Source of the DNA: Planktosalinus sp963977065
GTDB taxonomy: Bacteria > Bacteroidota > Bacteroidia > Flavobacteriales > Flavobacteriaceae
Length of the DNA: 64,000 nucleotides
Direction: 5' to 3'
Assembly (NCBI GenBank): GCA_963977065.1
Contig: CAXBNF010000001.1
Coordinates: 1-64,000, forward strand
In this document: in pieces, positions 9,110 to 17,005 of the stretch
How positions within the stretch are numbered: the stretch's first letter is position 1
How the letters are laid out: the number at the start of each line of letters is the position of its first letter
Made by a program: the position numbers and the translations under genes
Notes under the pieces: generated by a model
Told to the model about the DNA's origin: nothing
The model's input: the letters and a program-made list of their open reading frames with translations, nothing else
Database searches by the model: none

Positions 9110-9562
9110 TTATGTAAAAAGAATAATAATAGTTATTGTTAAGCCAAAAAGAGAGATTAAACCATTAAGTATTAACCAAAGCCAATTTAATCTTAATTTA
9201 TTTATGAAGAAGAATTTTTCTTTATTTTCTCTATCTGATAATTCCCTAGCTTTTAAAAAATCAATATTTGGATAGCGCTCCTCTAATAGATTCCTATAAC
9301 CGCCTGCCCTTGTGTTATGAAAATTAAATCTTTCATATGATTTAGCATTGAATACAACCCCAAATATTCCCACTACAATTAAAAATAATGAAAGGGGTAA
9401 ATCATTAGTGCTTAAGTTTTCATCATATGTGATTATTGTTATAATTACACCAGTAATTATAAGTATCATATTAGTTATAGATACTCTTGAGCTTTCATGA
9501 TTAATAGCTTGACTCAGTTCAAATTCATAGTACTTCCACAGAATATCACGTTCAGATTCCAT
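9110..9562 (-). CDS. Small integral membrane protein, first gene of the operon
   Basis: The protein is about 150 aa with three hydrophobic segments: MILIITGVIITIITY, LSLFLIVVGIFGVVF and a C-terminal hairpin-like LWLILNGLISLFGLTITIIILF. A cytosolic helical region with AKSYERFNFHNTRAGGYRNL lies between the second and third. The frame can be opened from a TTG at 9580, but the ATG at 9562 gives a compact start and is preferred. It ends one base before the SIS-HAD gene begins, so it is the promoter-proximal member of the six-gene operon. Small multi-TM proteins of this shape are common membrane partners or effectors in conflict systems; that role is inference. Confidence 0.7.
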   Translation of the reverse strand: MESERDILWKYYEFELSQAINHESSRVSITNMILIITGVIITIITYDENLSTNDLPLSLFLIVVGIFGVVFNAKSYERFNFHNTRAGGYRNLLEERYPNIDFLKARELSDRENKEKFFFINKLRLNWLWLILNGLISLFGLTITIIILFT

Positions 9563-9580
9563 AATTAACACTTTCACCAA

Positions 9581-10108
9581 AAATAACTCAAAATTAAATC
9601 AAATTGCAAATTAATAATGGTTAATACTTATCTTTATACATCATTTGTGAGCTGAACTAAGTGTTGTAGTTCATTTCACCCTTTTTGAAAAAATAGTATA
9701 ATTCCCCCTTTTAAATGTTATGTCATCGCTTTTAAAAAAGAATTCTCTTCAGTGTTATAGTAAACTCATCCAAAAATCTAGATTTTAACTAACAAAAAAG
9801 AAGTCCAAGAACTTTTTCAACAAAAAAGTCGCCTCGATTTAGGGAATAAAAAAAGCCCCTCGCAGTGAGAAGCTTTTTCTTTTTATACTCTAGTGGTTAA
9901 GGGAGCACGGTTGTCCTTATATCTTTACATACATCGACTTTAAAAAATGATTAAAAACATTTACAAATTGACAAATAACCTATCAACACTTCTGAACACT
10001 CCCCCTGGTTGAGCATGTCTATTTCTGATATCCCCGTAGTCGTTGCTCAGCTCTTAGCGTAAACATTTGAAGTAATTATTAATATGAAAAGGTATATATC
10101 CTCTAATT
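9581..10108. other. Intergenic spacer with inverted copies of right-array spacers
   Basis: No gene is supported in this 528-bp stretch. It holds the promoter region of the six-gene operon (leftwards from about 9600) and the outer end of the left toxin array. Bases 9888-9998 are related, in inverted orientation, to 53294-53402. Bases about 9785-9880 are related, in inverted orientation, to 55030-55120. The block therefore joins material corresponding to two separate right-array spacers. It also contains the terminator at 9847-9880. Confidence 0.7.
9847..9880 (-). terminator. Intrinsic terminator-like hairpin after the AHH cassette
   Basis: An imperfect hairpin with arms AAAAAGC and GCTTTTT and an inner CCTC/GAG pairing sits here. 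On the minus strand it is followed by a T-tract (CTTTTTTTATT). It lies about 230 bp past the end of the immunity gene at 10109, and is the inverted relative of the hairpin at 55030-55060. Confidence 0.6.
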
Positions 10109-10795
10109 TTAATTGAACCTTTCTGTTTCAACAAAATAAAAACCTGTCAACTCACTAGACTCTATTTCTCTTTTCACCCTTTCCGAAAAATAAAAAAATA
10201 AATCAAAATGACCTATTCTAAAAACATCATAAGATATAGCTTCTTTAAACACGTATTTATCAACTGGAACTACTGATTTTTTTATACTACCTGCATACTC
10301 TTTATCTAACGCAATAATTGATTTCAAGTTATTTTTAGAAGATTCTAATTCAGACATAGTTACTTTATTAGAGAAAAATGAGTTTTCTTTAATACCAAAT
10401 TTGGTCAAACTATAATTAATGTTATTTGTAAAGTCAGAATTAAAGAACATAAAATAATACCCCTTTATATCAGGTTTATTAAAAAAAGCAGCTTTTATAA
10501 ATTGAGTGTCAGCTAAAGAATATTTGGTTATTATTTCTTTAAATTTTTCATTTACTATAAACCCCTTTAAACTTAAAGTACCTGTTGAAATTACATCAGT
10601 AACAATAGCTTTTTCGTCTATTGTCAAAGACGTTATTTCATCAATATTAATAGGTTCATATAAACTTTTGTTCATTAATAGTTCCGACTGCATATCTCCA
10701 TAACCTACAATATCAGACTGTATACCATCTACATTACCAATTTTTTCTGTATCAGTTTCTAAAATTAATTTATAGTATTTCATTTTACCCTCCAT
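10109..10795 (-). CDS. Predicted immunity protein for the AHH nuclease tip
   Basis: This 228-aa protein has no signal peptide or membrane segment, fitting an inhibitor of a cytosolic nuclease toxin. It starts with the strand KYYKLILETDTEK and ends with a segment of the form IESSELTGFYFVE. That pattern reminds me of the DUF1629/Imm11-like immunity family often paired with AHH or other HNH-type toxins; the assignment is tentative. The gene overlaps the 3' end of the toxin gene by 11 bp (start at 10795; an alternative ATG lies four codons later, just past the toxin stop). It is the outermost gene of the left array, followed by the 528-bp spacer. Confidence 0.7.
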   Translation of the reverse strand: MEGKMKYYKLILETDTEKIGNVDGIQSDIVGYGDMQSELLMNKSLYEPINIDEITSLTIDEKAIVTDVISTGTLSLKGFIVNEKFKEIITKYSLADTQFIKAAFFNKPDIKGYYFMFFNSDFTNNINYSLTKFGIKENSFFSNKVTMSELESSKNNLKSIIALDKEYAGSIKKSVVPVDKYVFKEAISYDVFRIGHFDLFFYFSERVKREIESSELTGFYFVETERFN

Positions 10796-11885
10796 TAGCC
10801 GCTTTCTTAAATTGAGTGTTTAGGTTATCTCCTGTTTTTTTGTATATTTCATAAGCTTCATCAATGGCTCCATTCAATTCAGGTATTAAAGTTTTTTCAA
10901 TAAAATCCTTCAACTTGCTAGAACCATTCTTTTCAACAAATTTGTTTATTTGGTCATTTATATAATTAGTATAAGCTGGATGATTTGTATGGAATCCTTT
11001 TGCTAAATCTTTACCGTTTAAAGCCTTATTTATATCCCAACCACTCTCTATTAATTCATAAAAATGTTTATTTTGTTTTATTAATGCTACAGGCAAAACG
11101 TGGTGAGCCTGTCCTGCAATTTTAGCACCTTCCTTTTTCATATTATTCTTAAGAGTGGTGCTTGCTCCTTTTCTTATTTTATCATAAAGTTTAGCTGCAT
11201 TTCTATATATTTTAGGCGCATCAGTAGCTAAATCCCTAATACTTGTAACCATTGGAACTCCTGTGACAGATTCTACACCTGCATCTATTACTTCACTTGT
11301 AACTGCTGCTAAACCAAATATTTGCAATGCCCCAACAATTGCGCCTGCTGAACCTATACTATATACTGCAAATTTCCTAACCTCATTGGCATCTGCACCA
11401 ATATCTGTTGGATCAAAGACTACCCAAGCATTTTTTACTTTATTATAATAATAATTATGGATTTCGTTTTCTGAATATGTTCTTGCAACATACATTTTGC
11501 TTGGCAACAATTCATCAAAAAATTTTCCATGTAGGTTATGTAATCCAACCGTTTCAAATATAACTGTACGTTCTAAATCTTTACCAAACAATACTTTTTC
11601 TTGAGCTTTGTTTAATCGATTCCAAAATAATTCAGGTTTAGTTGGTTCTAATCCTTCTAAATCTTGGTAAAGAATAGGGCTATTACCAGCGTAAGCATAA
11701 GGTGTCCACCAAGGAAATTGAGCTTCTAATGGATCTGGCGTAAAAAACCTTATTAAACGAGAGTCATAATGTCTAAAAGTATAATTGTATGAGTTTCCTT
11801 CTCCTTTGATCTCATCGTCCATTTCCTGTCCTTGGAAGCCGTAGCGGTAATCACAGGTATTGGCGTGCCTTCCGGGTAGGAGCAT
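10785..11885 (-). CDS. Orphan RHS toxin cassette with AHH-type nuclease tip
   Basis: Residues 1-78 are the RHS core shared by all eleven tips (starting MLLPGRHANTCDYRYGFQGQ, ending LEG), although this copy is the most diverged in its second half (RHYDSRLIRFFTPDPL). A small hydrophobic segment follows (SIGSAGAIVGALQIFGLAAV). The C-terminal domain contains GQAHHVLPVALI and a later FHTNHPAYTNYI, the signature of AHH nucleases of the HNH/EndoVII superfamily. There is no signal peptide or body, so it can act only when joined to an RHS body by recombination. The ATG corresponds to a methionine inside the core of the 3231-aa protein. The paired immunity gene overlaps its end. Confidence 0.8.
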   Translation of the reverse strand: MLLPGRHANTCDYRYGFQGQEMDDEIKGEGNSYNYTFRHYDSRLIRFFTPDPLEAQFPWWTPYAYAGNSPILYQDLEGLEPTKPELFWNRLNKAQEKVLFGKDLERTVIFETVGLHNLHGKFFDELLPSKMYVARTYSENEIHNYYYNKVKNAWVVFDPTDIGADANEVRKFAVYSIGSAGAIVGALQIFGLAAVTSEVIDAGVESVTGVPMVTSIRDLATDAPKIYRNAAKLYDKIRKGASTTLKNNMKKEGAKIAGQAHHVLPVALIKQNKHFYELIESGWDINKALNGKDLAKGFHTNHPAYTNYINDQINKFVEKNGSSKLKDFIEKTLIPELNGAIDEAYEIYKKTGDNLNTQFKKAANGG

Positions 11886-11960
11886 GCCGAACGGATATAG
11901 GGTTTTTACCTGTTTTTCAATTCAAAATTTTAAAGAACGTTTAGAACAAATGTAAAGTTT
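11886..11960 (-). promoter_or_regulatory. Conserved cassette leader with promoter-like TACATTTG
   Basis: On the minus strand TACATTTG (11947-11954) matches the Bacteroidetes -7 consensus TAnnTTTG. It is followed by the conserved block GTTCTTTAAAATTTTGAATT and by TATCCGTTCGGC directly before the ATG. The box lies about 61 nt before the ATG, the same arrangement as other cassettes. Confidence 0.55.
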
Positions 11961-11987
11961 GATATTATTAAAATTAACATGAATATC

Positions 11988-12431
11988 TCATAATTTAATA
12001 GTTGTTTTTTCCAATTCTAATAACACATTTTCGCTTTTTAAAACCATATAATATAAACTTCTGGATTTTGTGTTATAAATTTCCTCTTGCTTAATTAAAT
12101 AAATGCCTTCAAAATTTTGCTTGTCACAGTTTTTGAAAATAATATTATCACCTTTCATCTTATAATCACAAATAAAATAATAATCCATATCAACTCTCAA
12201 TCTAACTTTCTTATAATCAAACTCTAAAACGGGAACATGAATCGACTCAAAAAAAGAGTCTTTCAGAATATCTTTATTTTGATTAAAAAGGGTATATACT
12301 TCCCATATTCCATTAAGATTCTTCTTTCTATCGCATGATATAAATAATAAAAATGTTAATAATAAGGGTAGTGATTTCGTTATAAAATTTAAATTCAAAA
12401 TTTTATATATTTTATTTATCATTTTCATCAT
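11988..12431 (-). CDS. Predicted lipoprotein immunity protein
   Basis: This 147-aa protein has a lipoprotein signal: a hydrophobic stretch PLLLTFLLFISC whose cysteine, near residue 33, is followed by DRKK. The mature part opens with LNGIWEVYTL and continues as beta strands, the pattern of small lipocalin-like lipoproteins. The start overlaps the preceding toxin gene by 20 bp. Placement outside the cytoplasm suggests that its toxin acts in the periplasm or at the envelope. It resembles the immunity lipoprotein at 49615 in size, signal type and a GIW/GSW motif just after the lipobox. The toxins of the two pairs are also related. The exact toxin activity is unknown. Confidence 0.75.
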   Translation of the reverse strand: MMKMINKIYKILNLNFITKSLPLLLTFLLFISCDRKKNLNGIWEVYTLFNQNKDILKDSFFESIHVPVLEFDYKKVRLRVDMDYYFICDYKMKGDNIIFKNCDKQNFEGIYLIKQEEIYNTKSRSLYYMVLKSENVLLELEKTTIKL

Positions 12432-13428
12432 TTAAAAAATTTAAAATGAATTCTTGAATGTCTTCATCATGTATAACATTTACATCTAGATTTGGTTTAT
12501 AATTATTTGTTATTTCCTTCATTATTTTTATTGCAGAAAGCCTATTCTCTTTACTTTCTTCTCCCGTACCACCAAAGAGAATTATGTTTGCAATCTCACT
12601 CAATGCATTTATATCCTTTCTTTGATTTTGACTTATATATTCATCTGTTTCCAATGCAATGCTCATCGCTTCGACCGTATTTAACAATGGAGACCTATGA
12701 ACTGTTCTATTACCAGTCCAAGGATCAACGGTGTACCATGCGGTTAAGTTTGATTGATTAAAAATATTTTTTTTATCTGAAGCAAGAGTGACATTCCTTA
12801 CGTTCTCCCAGGTGAAGTTAATCCCATTGACAATCATTGCGAAACCGGCAATGCTTCCTGTTCCTCTAACTGGAGCTCTTCTTCCTGTAAACCTATTGTC
12901 ATTTCTTTCTTCTATAGTTGTTCTTTTTCTAGAGAATTCTACTTGCCCTGAAGGGTTGTCAGGAGAAGCTGTCGCACGTGCTGTTGGAGCTGAATCGTAA
13001 ACAGGTTGAAAAGGGGTAATTAGTGCACCATCTCCATAAGCCATACCATCTCTACCTATATATTGAAGGCCAAATGAATAGGGATGTGCATTTTTATATT
13101 CCCTTTGATAAATAGTTGAAAAATTATTAAGTTTTATAAAAACAGTTCCTCTATTGAAATATATCAAGGTTTCATTTGAATTTAAATATTCTTTTCCTTC
13201 TAAATCGATACCATCTATTACCCTATTTTCAGCAAATGCATATGTACTATTCCACGGATAGGATTTTGCTAAGGGATCAATACTTAAAAATCTCCCTACC
13301 CTAGGGTCATGCATCCTAAAAGTGTAGTTAACCGAGTTTCCTTCACCTTTCACCTCATCATCCATCTCCTGGCCCTGGAATCCATACCTGTAGTCACTCG
13401 TGTTGGCGTGCCTTCCGGGAAGCAACAT
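12412..13428 (-). CDS. Orphan RHS toxin cassette, tip related to the tip on the body
   Basis: Residues 1-78 are the shared RHS core. The roughly 260-aa tip has no family I can name, but it aligns with the present tip of the 3231-aa protein. Both open with EYL and a FIKLNNF/ALKLENF segment. Both end with a common block, here DINALSEIANIILFGGTGEE followed by a helical IKIMKEI; the body version reads IANIVMFGGNGNEGREIR. The middle differs strongly. The cassette is followed by a lipoprotein immunity gene that overlaps it by 20 bp, suggesting action in the periplasm. No body or signal peptide is present, so this is a silent donor tip. Confidence 0.75.
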   Translation of the reverse strand: MLLPGRHANTSDYRYGFQGQEMDDEVKGEGNSVNYTFRMHDPRVGRFLSIDPLAKSYPWNSTYAFAENRVIDGIDLEGKEYLNSNETLIYFNRGTVFIKLNNFSTIYQREYKNAHPYSFGLQYIGRDGMAYGDGALITPFQPVYDSAPTARATASPDNPSGQVEFSRKRTTIEERNDNRFTGRRAPVRGTGSIAGFAMIVNGINFTWENVRNVTLASDKKNIFNQSNLTAWYTVDPWTGNRTVHRSPLLNTVEAMSIALETDEYISQNQRKDINALSEIANIILFGGTGEESKENRLSAIKIMKEITNNYKPNLDVNVIHDEDIQEFILNFLNDENDK

Positions 13429-13519
13429 TCCGAACGGACATTGGGTTTTTACTAATTTTTTTAAATCAAAATTTTAAAGAACTTAAAGTTATTTGACCTT
13501 AATAATATAAAATATTTAC

Positions 13520-13696
13520 TTATAAAATACCAAAAGAACTTAAAATTAGTAAAAAGCCAATAATGCATATGATAATACTACTTGAAAGCCTCGACATATC
13601 AGCATAATCAGATTCATAATCTTTTAGTACTTTAATAACCATTTTTATACCTAATGACATAATTATAAGACCAAGCACAAACTTTAAAATCCACAT
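13520..13696 (-). CDS. Small two-TM immunity protein (58 aa)
   Basis: Translating the minus strand from the ATG at 13694-13696 to the TAA at 13520-13522 gives a 58-aa protein. It has two hydrophobic helices, ILKFVLGLIIMSLGIKMVI and SIIICIIGFLLILSSFGIL, joined by a short acidic loop (DYESDYADMS). It begins 13 bp after the toxin gene at 13710, the position held by immunity genes in every other cassette; without it this cassette would have none. A tiny membrane protein fits immunity to a pore-forming toxin, which acts in the same membrane. It is short enough to escape routine gene calling. Family is unknown. Confidence 0.65.
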   Translation of the reverse strand: MWILKFVLGLIIMSLGIKMVIKVLKDYESDYADMSRLSSSIIICIIGFLLILSSFGIL

Positions 13697-13709
13697 AAAT
13701 CATTTAACT

Positions 13710-14678
13710 TTATTCATTATTTTCATCTAATTTTTTATCTATAGCATCTACTCCTATATGTCCAGCCTGTCTCATAGTCTCATTAAAAAGCTCAATAATT
13801 GCTTTACCTACTTGTTCATTAATGTCAGATTCGGCCATTTTAGATTTTGGGTAAGCTTTTTTTATTACACTGGCTAGACCAAACGAAGAAACTTCTACAA
13901 CCCCTCGACCTATTGCCTTATCCCAGTTTTTTTCTTCTATATCTAAAGTTAAATTAATTATAAGACCCGCTGTCCCTGCTACCTTACCTACACCTGTTAC
14001 TATTAAAGATAGGCCACCTGTCTCAGGAGCTGCTACAATTCCTAGAAGAACCATACTATCACCTCCCAACTCTAATTGATCGGCAAAATCTCTAAGACTT
14101 TGTCTGGTAAAAGGGTTGCTGTTCTCATGTAATATAGGTTTTTTTTGGGCTAATGTTGATATGGGTGTCTGAGGTACAAATGATCTTAAAAAATCTTTGG
14201 CATCAACGTTTGTTACTTCATTAGAATTATTACGAAACTTTTCCGACATGTGTGCATGGATACTCGAGTACTTAAACCGATTAAGGTTTTGAGTGGTTTT
14301 AATGACATCCTTTTGAAGGTCTTTGTCATTAACAATATATATCCTTTTTGAAAAAGGACCATCCAAAGAGCCTAAATAGGTTAAATCAGAAGCAAAAAAA
14401 CTTTCTAAACCTTCTAATTCAATGTATGCTATAGTTTTGTTCTCAGAAAATGCATATGGTGAGTTCCAAGGATAATCCCTAAACAAAGGATCCAGTGTGA
14501 AGAAACGACCCACCCGAGGATCGTGCATCCTAAAGGTATAATTCACAGAATTTCCTTCCCCTTTGATCTCGTCATCCATTTCTTGCCCCTGGAAGCCATA
14601 GCGGTAATCAGAGGTGTTCGCATGGCGCCCCGGTAGGAGCATGCCGAAAGGATATAAGGTTTTTATTGGCTTTCCCAC
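13710..14678 (-). CDS. Orphan RHS toxin cassette with a predicted pore-forming tip
   Basis: The shared core starts at the internal ATG at 14642 (MLLPGRHANTSDYRYGF), which is the start equivalent to other cassettes. The frame also extends 12 codons upstream to 14678 through the leader (ending LYPFG). After the core the tip has a charged segment, then a long glycine-rich hydrophobic stretch (VLLGIVAAPETGGLSLIVTG, then GTAGLIINLTL) and a helical C-terminus. Such a hydrophobic hairpin, together with a two-TM immunity protein immediately downstream, suggests membrane insertion. I do not recognise a named family, and an enzymatic motif is not visible. No signal peptide; it needs the RHS body for delivery. 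Confidence 0.7.
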   Translation of the reverse strand: MGKPIKTLYPFGMLLPGRHANTSDYRYGFQGQEMDDEIKGEGNSVNYTFRMHDPRVGRFFTLDPLFRDYPWNSPYAFSENKTIAYIELEGLESFFASDLTYLGSLDGPFSKRIYIVNDKDLQKDVIKTTQNLNRFKYSSIHAHMSEKFRNNSNEVTNVDAKDFLRSFVPQTPISTLAQKKPILHENSNPFTRQSLRDFADQLELGGDSMVLLGIVAAPETGGLSLIVTGVGKVAGTAGLIINLTLDIEEKNWDKAIGRGVVEVSSFGLASVIKKAYPKSKMAESDINEQVGKAIIELFNETMRQAGHIGVDAIDKKLDENNE

Positions 14679-14715
14679 TCAAAATTTTAAAGAACTTTTT
14701 GTAAATATAAGAATA
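14643..14715 (-). promoter_or_regulatory. Conserved cassette leader
   Basis: On the minus strand the box TATATTTAC (14701-14709) lies 58 nt before the core ATG at 14642. It is followed by GTTCTTTAAAATTTTGA, the block conserved in front of most orphan cassettes. A role as promoter for the toxin-immunity pair is inferred. Confidence 0.5.
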
Positions 14716-15068
14716 CTTATAACAATTCTATAACCTCCAATAGTTTTTGTAATATACTTAAAACTGATTAGATTATTCATGGAAGATTATAATATATCAG
14801 CGTCAAGATCATCAATACATTCCTAAAAAGATTTCAAAACTTTTCAATAAAAATGGTCTCGTTTTAATGTTTAAAAAACCTCTTCATGAGATGTCCAAGA
14901 CTACTGACTGGTTTGACTAATCTAGAATTGGATAACTTTTTAGATACTAAATGGATTCAGTATCTCGATAACAAGGATTAAACACTCATGGGTGCCATTG
15001 ATGCGCATTTGCGTTATTCGAAGACTTACACATTTACTTGAAATTGATTTCAAAAGTTGTAAGTTTAC
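14716..15068. other. Spacer without a supported gene
   Basis: I see no intact gene in this 353-bp stretch between two cassettes. A short open stretch on the plus strand around 14900-14972 reads LELDNFLDTKWIQYLDNKD and stops; it could be a fragment of a former gene, but it is too short to identify. AT-rich tracts resemble the other array spacers. Confidence 0.5.
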
Positions 15069-15575
15069 TTAATAGTTTGTCCAAGATGTAGATGGAACCT
15101 TAAAAGTATGTAGTTTATCAAGAGAATCTATATATACATAGTAAAGTGTTTTCTCCTTGTCTAATCCTCCTAAAAAATACCAAGCTTTTTTTTGTAGATC
15201 GCCAAAAGTATTGAATACTAAACTTCTGCTAGGGTCAATATTTGGTGGCTTTCGCCAAAGAAAACCATTATCCTTATTAAAATATACTTTTCGTTCAGCA
15301 TAGTTCTGACCATCGTTCTTAACATTTGCTGTAAATGAAAAACTAGAGTCCTTAACCAACTCTCTTAATAATTTTTGCGGAGTAACTTTTTTTAACTTTA
15401 AAATATTACTATCTTTTAATTTCATTTTAGTTACCGTAAATGAATTATCTATTTCATCCCAATAAGGGTTAATCACATAGTCTTTAGTTATAACAACTTC
15501 TTTTTCTTTACAGCTTACGCAAAAAAGAAGTATGTAGACCATTAAAACTAAAAAAGTTATTTTACAAGTTTTCAT
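15069..15575 (-). CDS. Predicted lipoprotein immunity for the PLA2-like tip
   Basis: This 168-aa protein has a lipoprotein signal peptide (FLVLMVYILLFCVSC, lipobox cysteine at about residue 22, then KEKE). The mature part is mostly beta strand with no family I recognise. It starts 2 bp after the toxin gene, so the two are translationally coupled. Export to the envelope fits protection against a phospholipase working on membranes from the periplasmic side. Its counterpart for the related right-array toxin (51205) is instead a polytopic membrane protein, so related tips appear to be countered by unrelated immunity proteins. Confidence 0.75.
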   Translation of the reverse strand: MKTCKITFLVLMVYILLFCVSCKEKEVVITKDYVINPYWDEIDNSFTVTKMKLKDSNILKLKKVTPQKLLRELVKDSSFSFTANVKNDGQNYAERKVYFNKDNGFLWRKPPNIDPSRSLVFNTFGDLQKKAWYFLGGLDKEKTLYYVYIDSLDKLHTFKVPSTSWTNY

Positions 15576-15577
15576 AA

Positions 15578-16537
15578 TTATTCTTTGGGTAATTGGTCAA
15601 GTATAGCAGCTTCAATTGGATTATCTTCTGCGAATGCGTCTCTGTAATGTTGGATTCCATAATATTTATTCCCTAGAAGATTATTATCGACTTTCCATTG
15701 TTTATATGTAGCTAAAGCATTTATCAAGATTCTTTGACCTAATAACGAACTTACCATCTCTCTGGATGTTGTTGTTCTAACTGGAGTGTCTAATCCTTCT
15801 GGTCCATTTAAATCCATTCCTGGTAACTTATACCAGTTATCTTTGAGAAGATTGTCAATTCGTGCAACCATATCCCTATCAGCCTGTAAGGTTCTCTCAT
15901 CTTCTAAATAACCTAAATAATTTTTTGGTGCAGCTATAGAATAGTCTATATCGTGCTGTTTGGCTATAGCATCTGCCCAATCTATGGGTTGTTCATCAAA
16001 ACTATAGTTTATGCTGCCATCAAAACCATCATTGGTTACAGAACCTGGTCCAGAATACAACCCGTGAAATGCAATATCCGACATTCCACCAGTCTGACGT
16101 TGTTCCCAATAAGTATCAGTTATTTCGCCTGTTTCATCGTAATAGTAGTGAACAATTCCTCTTCCTCCCGAACCATAAGGAACAGAGTTGTGTCCGCCTG
16201 CGGTTGTACCGCCAAGTCTTTTAATCTCTTTTGAAGTCATTTTATAGAACTCCGTTTTCGAAACTGCTCCATTTGCGTGATGGTGGACAGAGATATATTC
16301 CAATCCTTCTAATTCTAACCCATCAATCAATCTATTTTCACTGAAAGCATATGGACTGTTCCAAGGATAACTCTTTTCAAGCGGATCTCTCGCAAAAAAC
16401 CGTCCCACCCGTGGGTCGTGCATCCTGTAATTATAATTCACAGAATTTCCTTCCCCTTTAATCTCATCATCCATCTCCTGCCCCTGGAATCCGTACCTGT
16501 AATCACCGGTGTTGGCGTGCCTTCCAGGCATAATCAT
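15578..16537 (-). CDS. Orphan RHS toxin cassette with phospholipase A2-like tip
   Basis: Residues 1-78 are the shared RHS core (MIMPGRHANTGDYRYGF, ending LEG). The tip has a segment GRGIVHYYYDETG, then GLYSGPGSV, which resembles the calcium loop YxGPG of parvovirus VP1-type and other bacterial PLA2 domains. About 35 residues later comes AKQHDIDYS, matching the catalytic HDxxY motif. A downstream acidic helix (DERTLQADRDMVARI) could supply the second aspartate. Predicted activity is hydrolysis of phospholipid acyl chains in target membranes. Immunity is an envelope lipoprotein 2 bp downstream. The right-array cassette at 50187 carries a related tip. The PLA2 call rests on motif order and spacing only. 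Confidence 0.7.
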   Translation of the reverse strand: MIMPGRHANTGDYRYGFQGQEMDDEIKGEGNSVNYNYRMHDPRVGRFFARDPLEKSYPWNSPYAFSENRLIDGLELEGLEYISVHHHANGAVSKTEFYKMTSKEIKRLGGTTAGGHNSVPYGSGGRGIVHYYYDETGEITDTYWEQRQTGGMSDIAFHGLYSGPGSVTNDGFDGSINYSFDEQPIDWADAIAKQHDIDYSIAAPKNYLGYLEDERTLQADRDMVARIDNLLKDNWYKLPGMDLNGPEGLDTPVRTTTSREMVSSLLGQRILINALATYKQWKVDNNLLGNKYYGIQHYRDAFAEDNPIEAAILDQLPKE

Positions 16538-16704
16538 TCCGAAAGGATAGGGATTTGATGCTATTTGTACAATATTTTAAAGAACTTAAAAGATAAATTT
16601 AGATTAATTTGTAATAAAAAATTTCTTTATTTTTTAAACAAGTGTGCCTTACCTTTTTTATCTAAATAGACATAAAATATCCAATAAACTTAGAATTAGC
16701 ACTC

Positions 16705-17001
16705 CTAATTATTAAAATCTCTAAGTTTATCAGTATACTCATCTAAAAAAAGTAAAATCTCTGATTTATCCTCGTATGAATCTACAGATGCAGAAATCAC
16801 TAGAATAGAATCCATAATTAAGCAAAAGAATGATTTTAGAATAAATTCTTCTTTTGAGGTAATTTTAATTAATTTATCTAGTTCTTCAAAAAGATTGTCT
16901 ACTTTTTTTCTTTTTAGACCATAACCAAATCTTAAATCGATTAAAATTCCATTTTCTCCAATTAATAAATCTTCAATCTTATTATAAATTATTTTCGTCA
17001 T
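16705..17001 (-). CDS. Predicted cytosolic immunity protein for the ADP-ribosyltransferase tip
   Basis: This 98-aa protein has no signal peptide. It opens with a beta-rich segment (KIEDLLIGENGILIDLRFGYG) and continues with two helices, the second containing LKSFFCLIMDSILVISAS. I do not recognise the family. It begins 4 bp after the toxin gene at 17006, the standard place for immunity. A cytosolic location agrees with a toxin that modifies cytosolic targets with NAD. A 167-bp noncoding spacer separates it from the next cassette. Confidence 0.65.
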   Translation of the reverse strand: MTKIIYNKIEDLLIGENGILIDLRFGYGLKRKKVDNLFEELDKLIKITSKEEFILKSFFCLIMDSILVISASVDSYEDKSEILLFLDEYTDKLRDFNN

Positions 17002-17005
17002 TCTT

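Noticed and set aside
14900..14972. Short plus-strand fragment in the left-array spacer as a gene
   Set aside because: It is too short, lacks a start and has no recognisable family; at most it is a relic.
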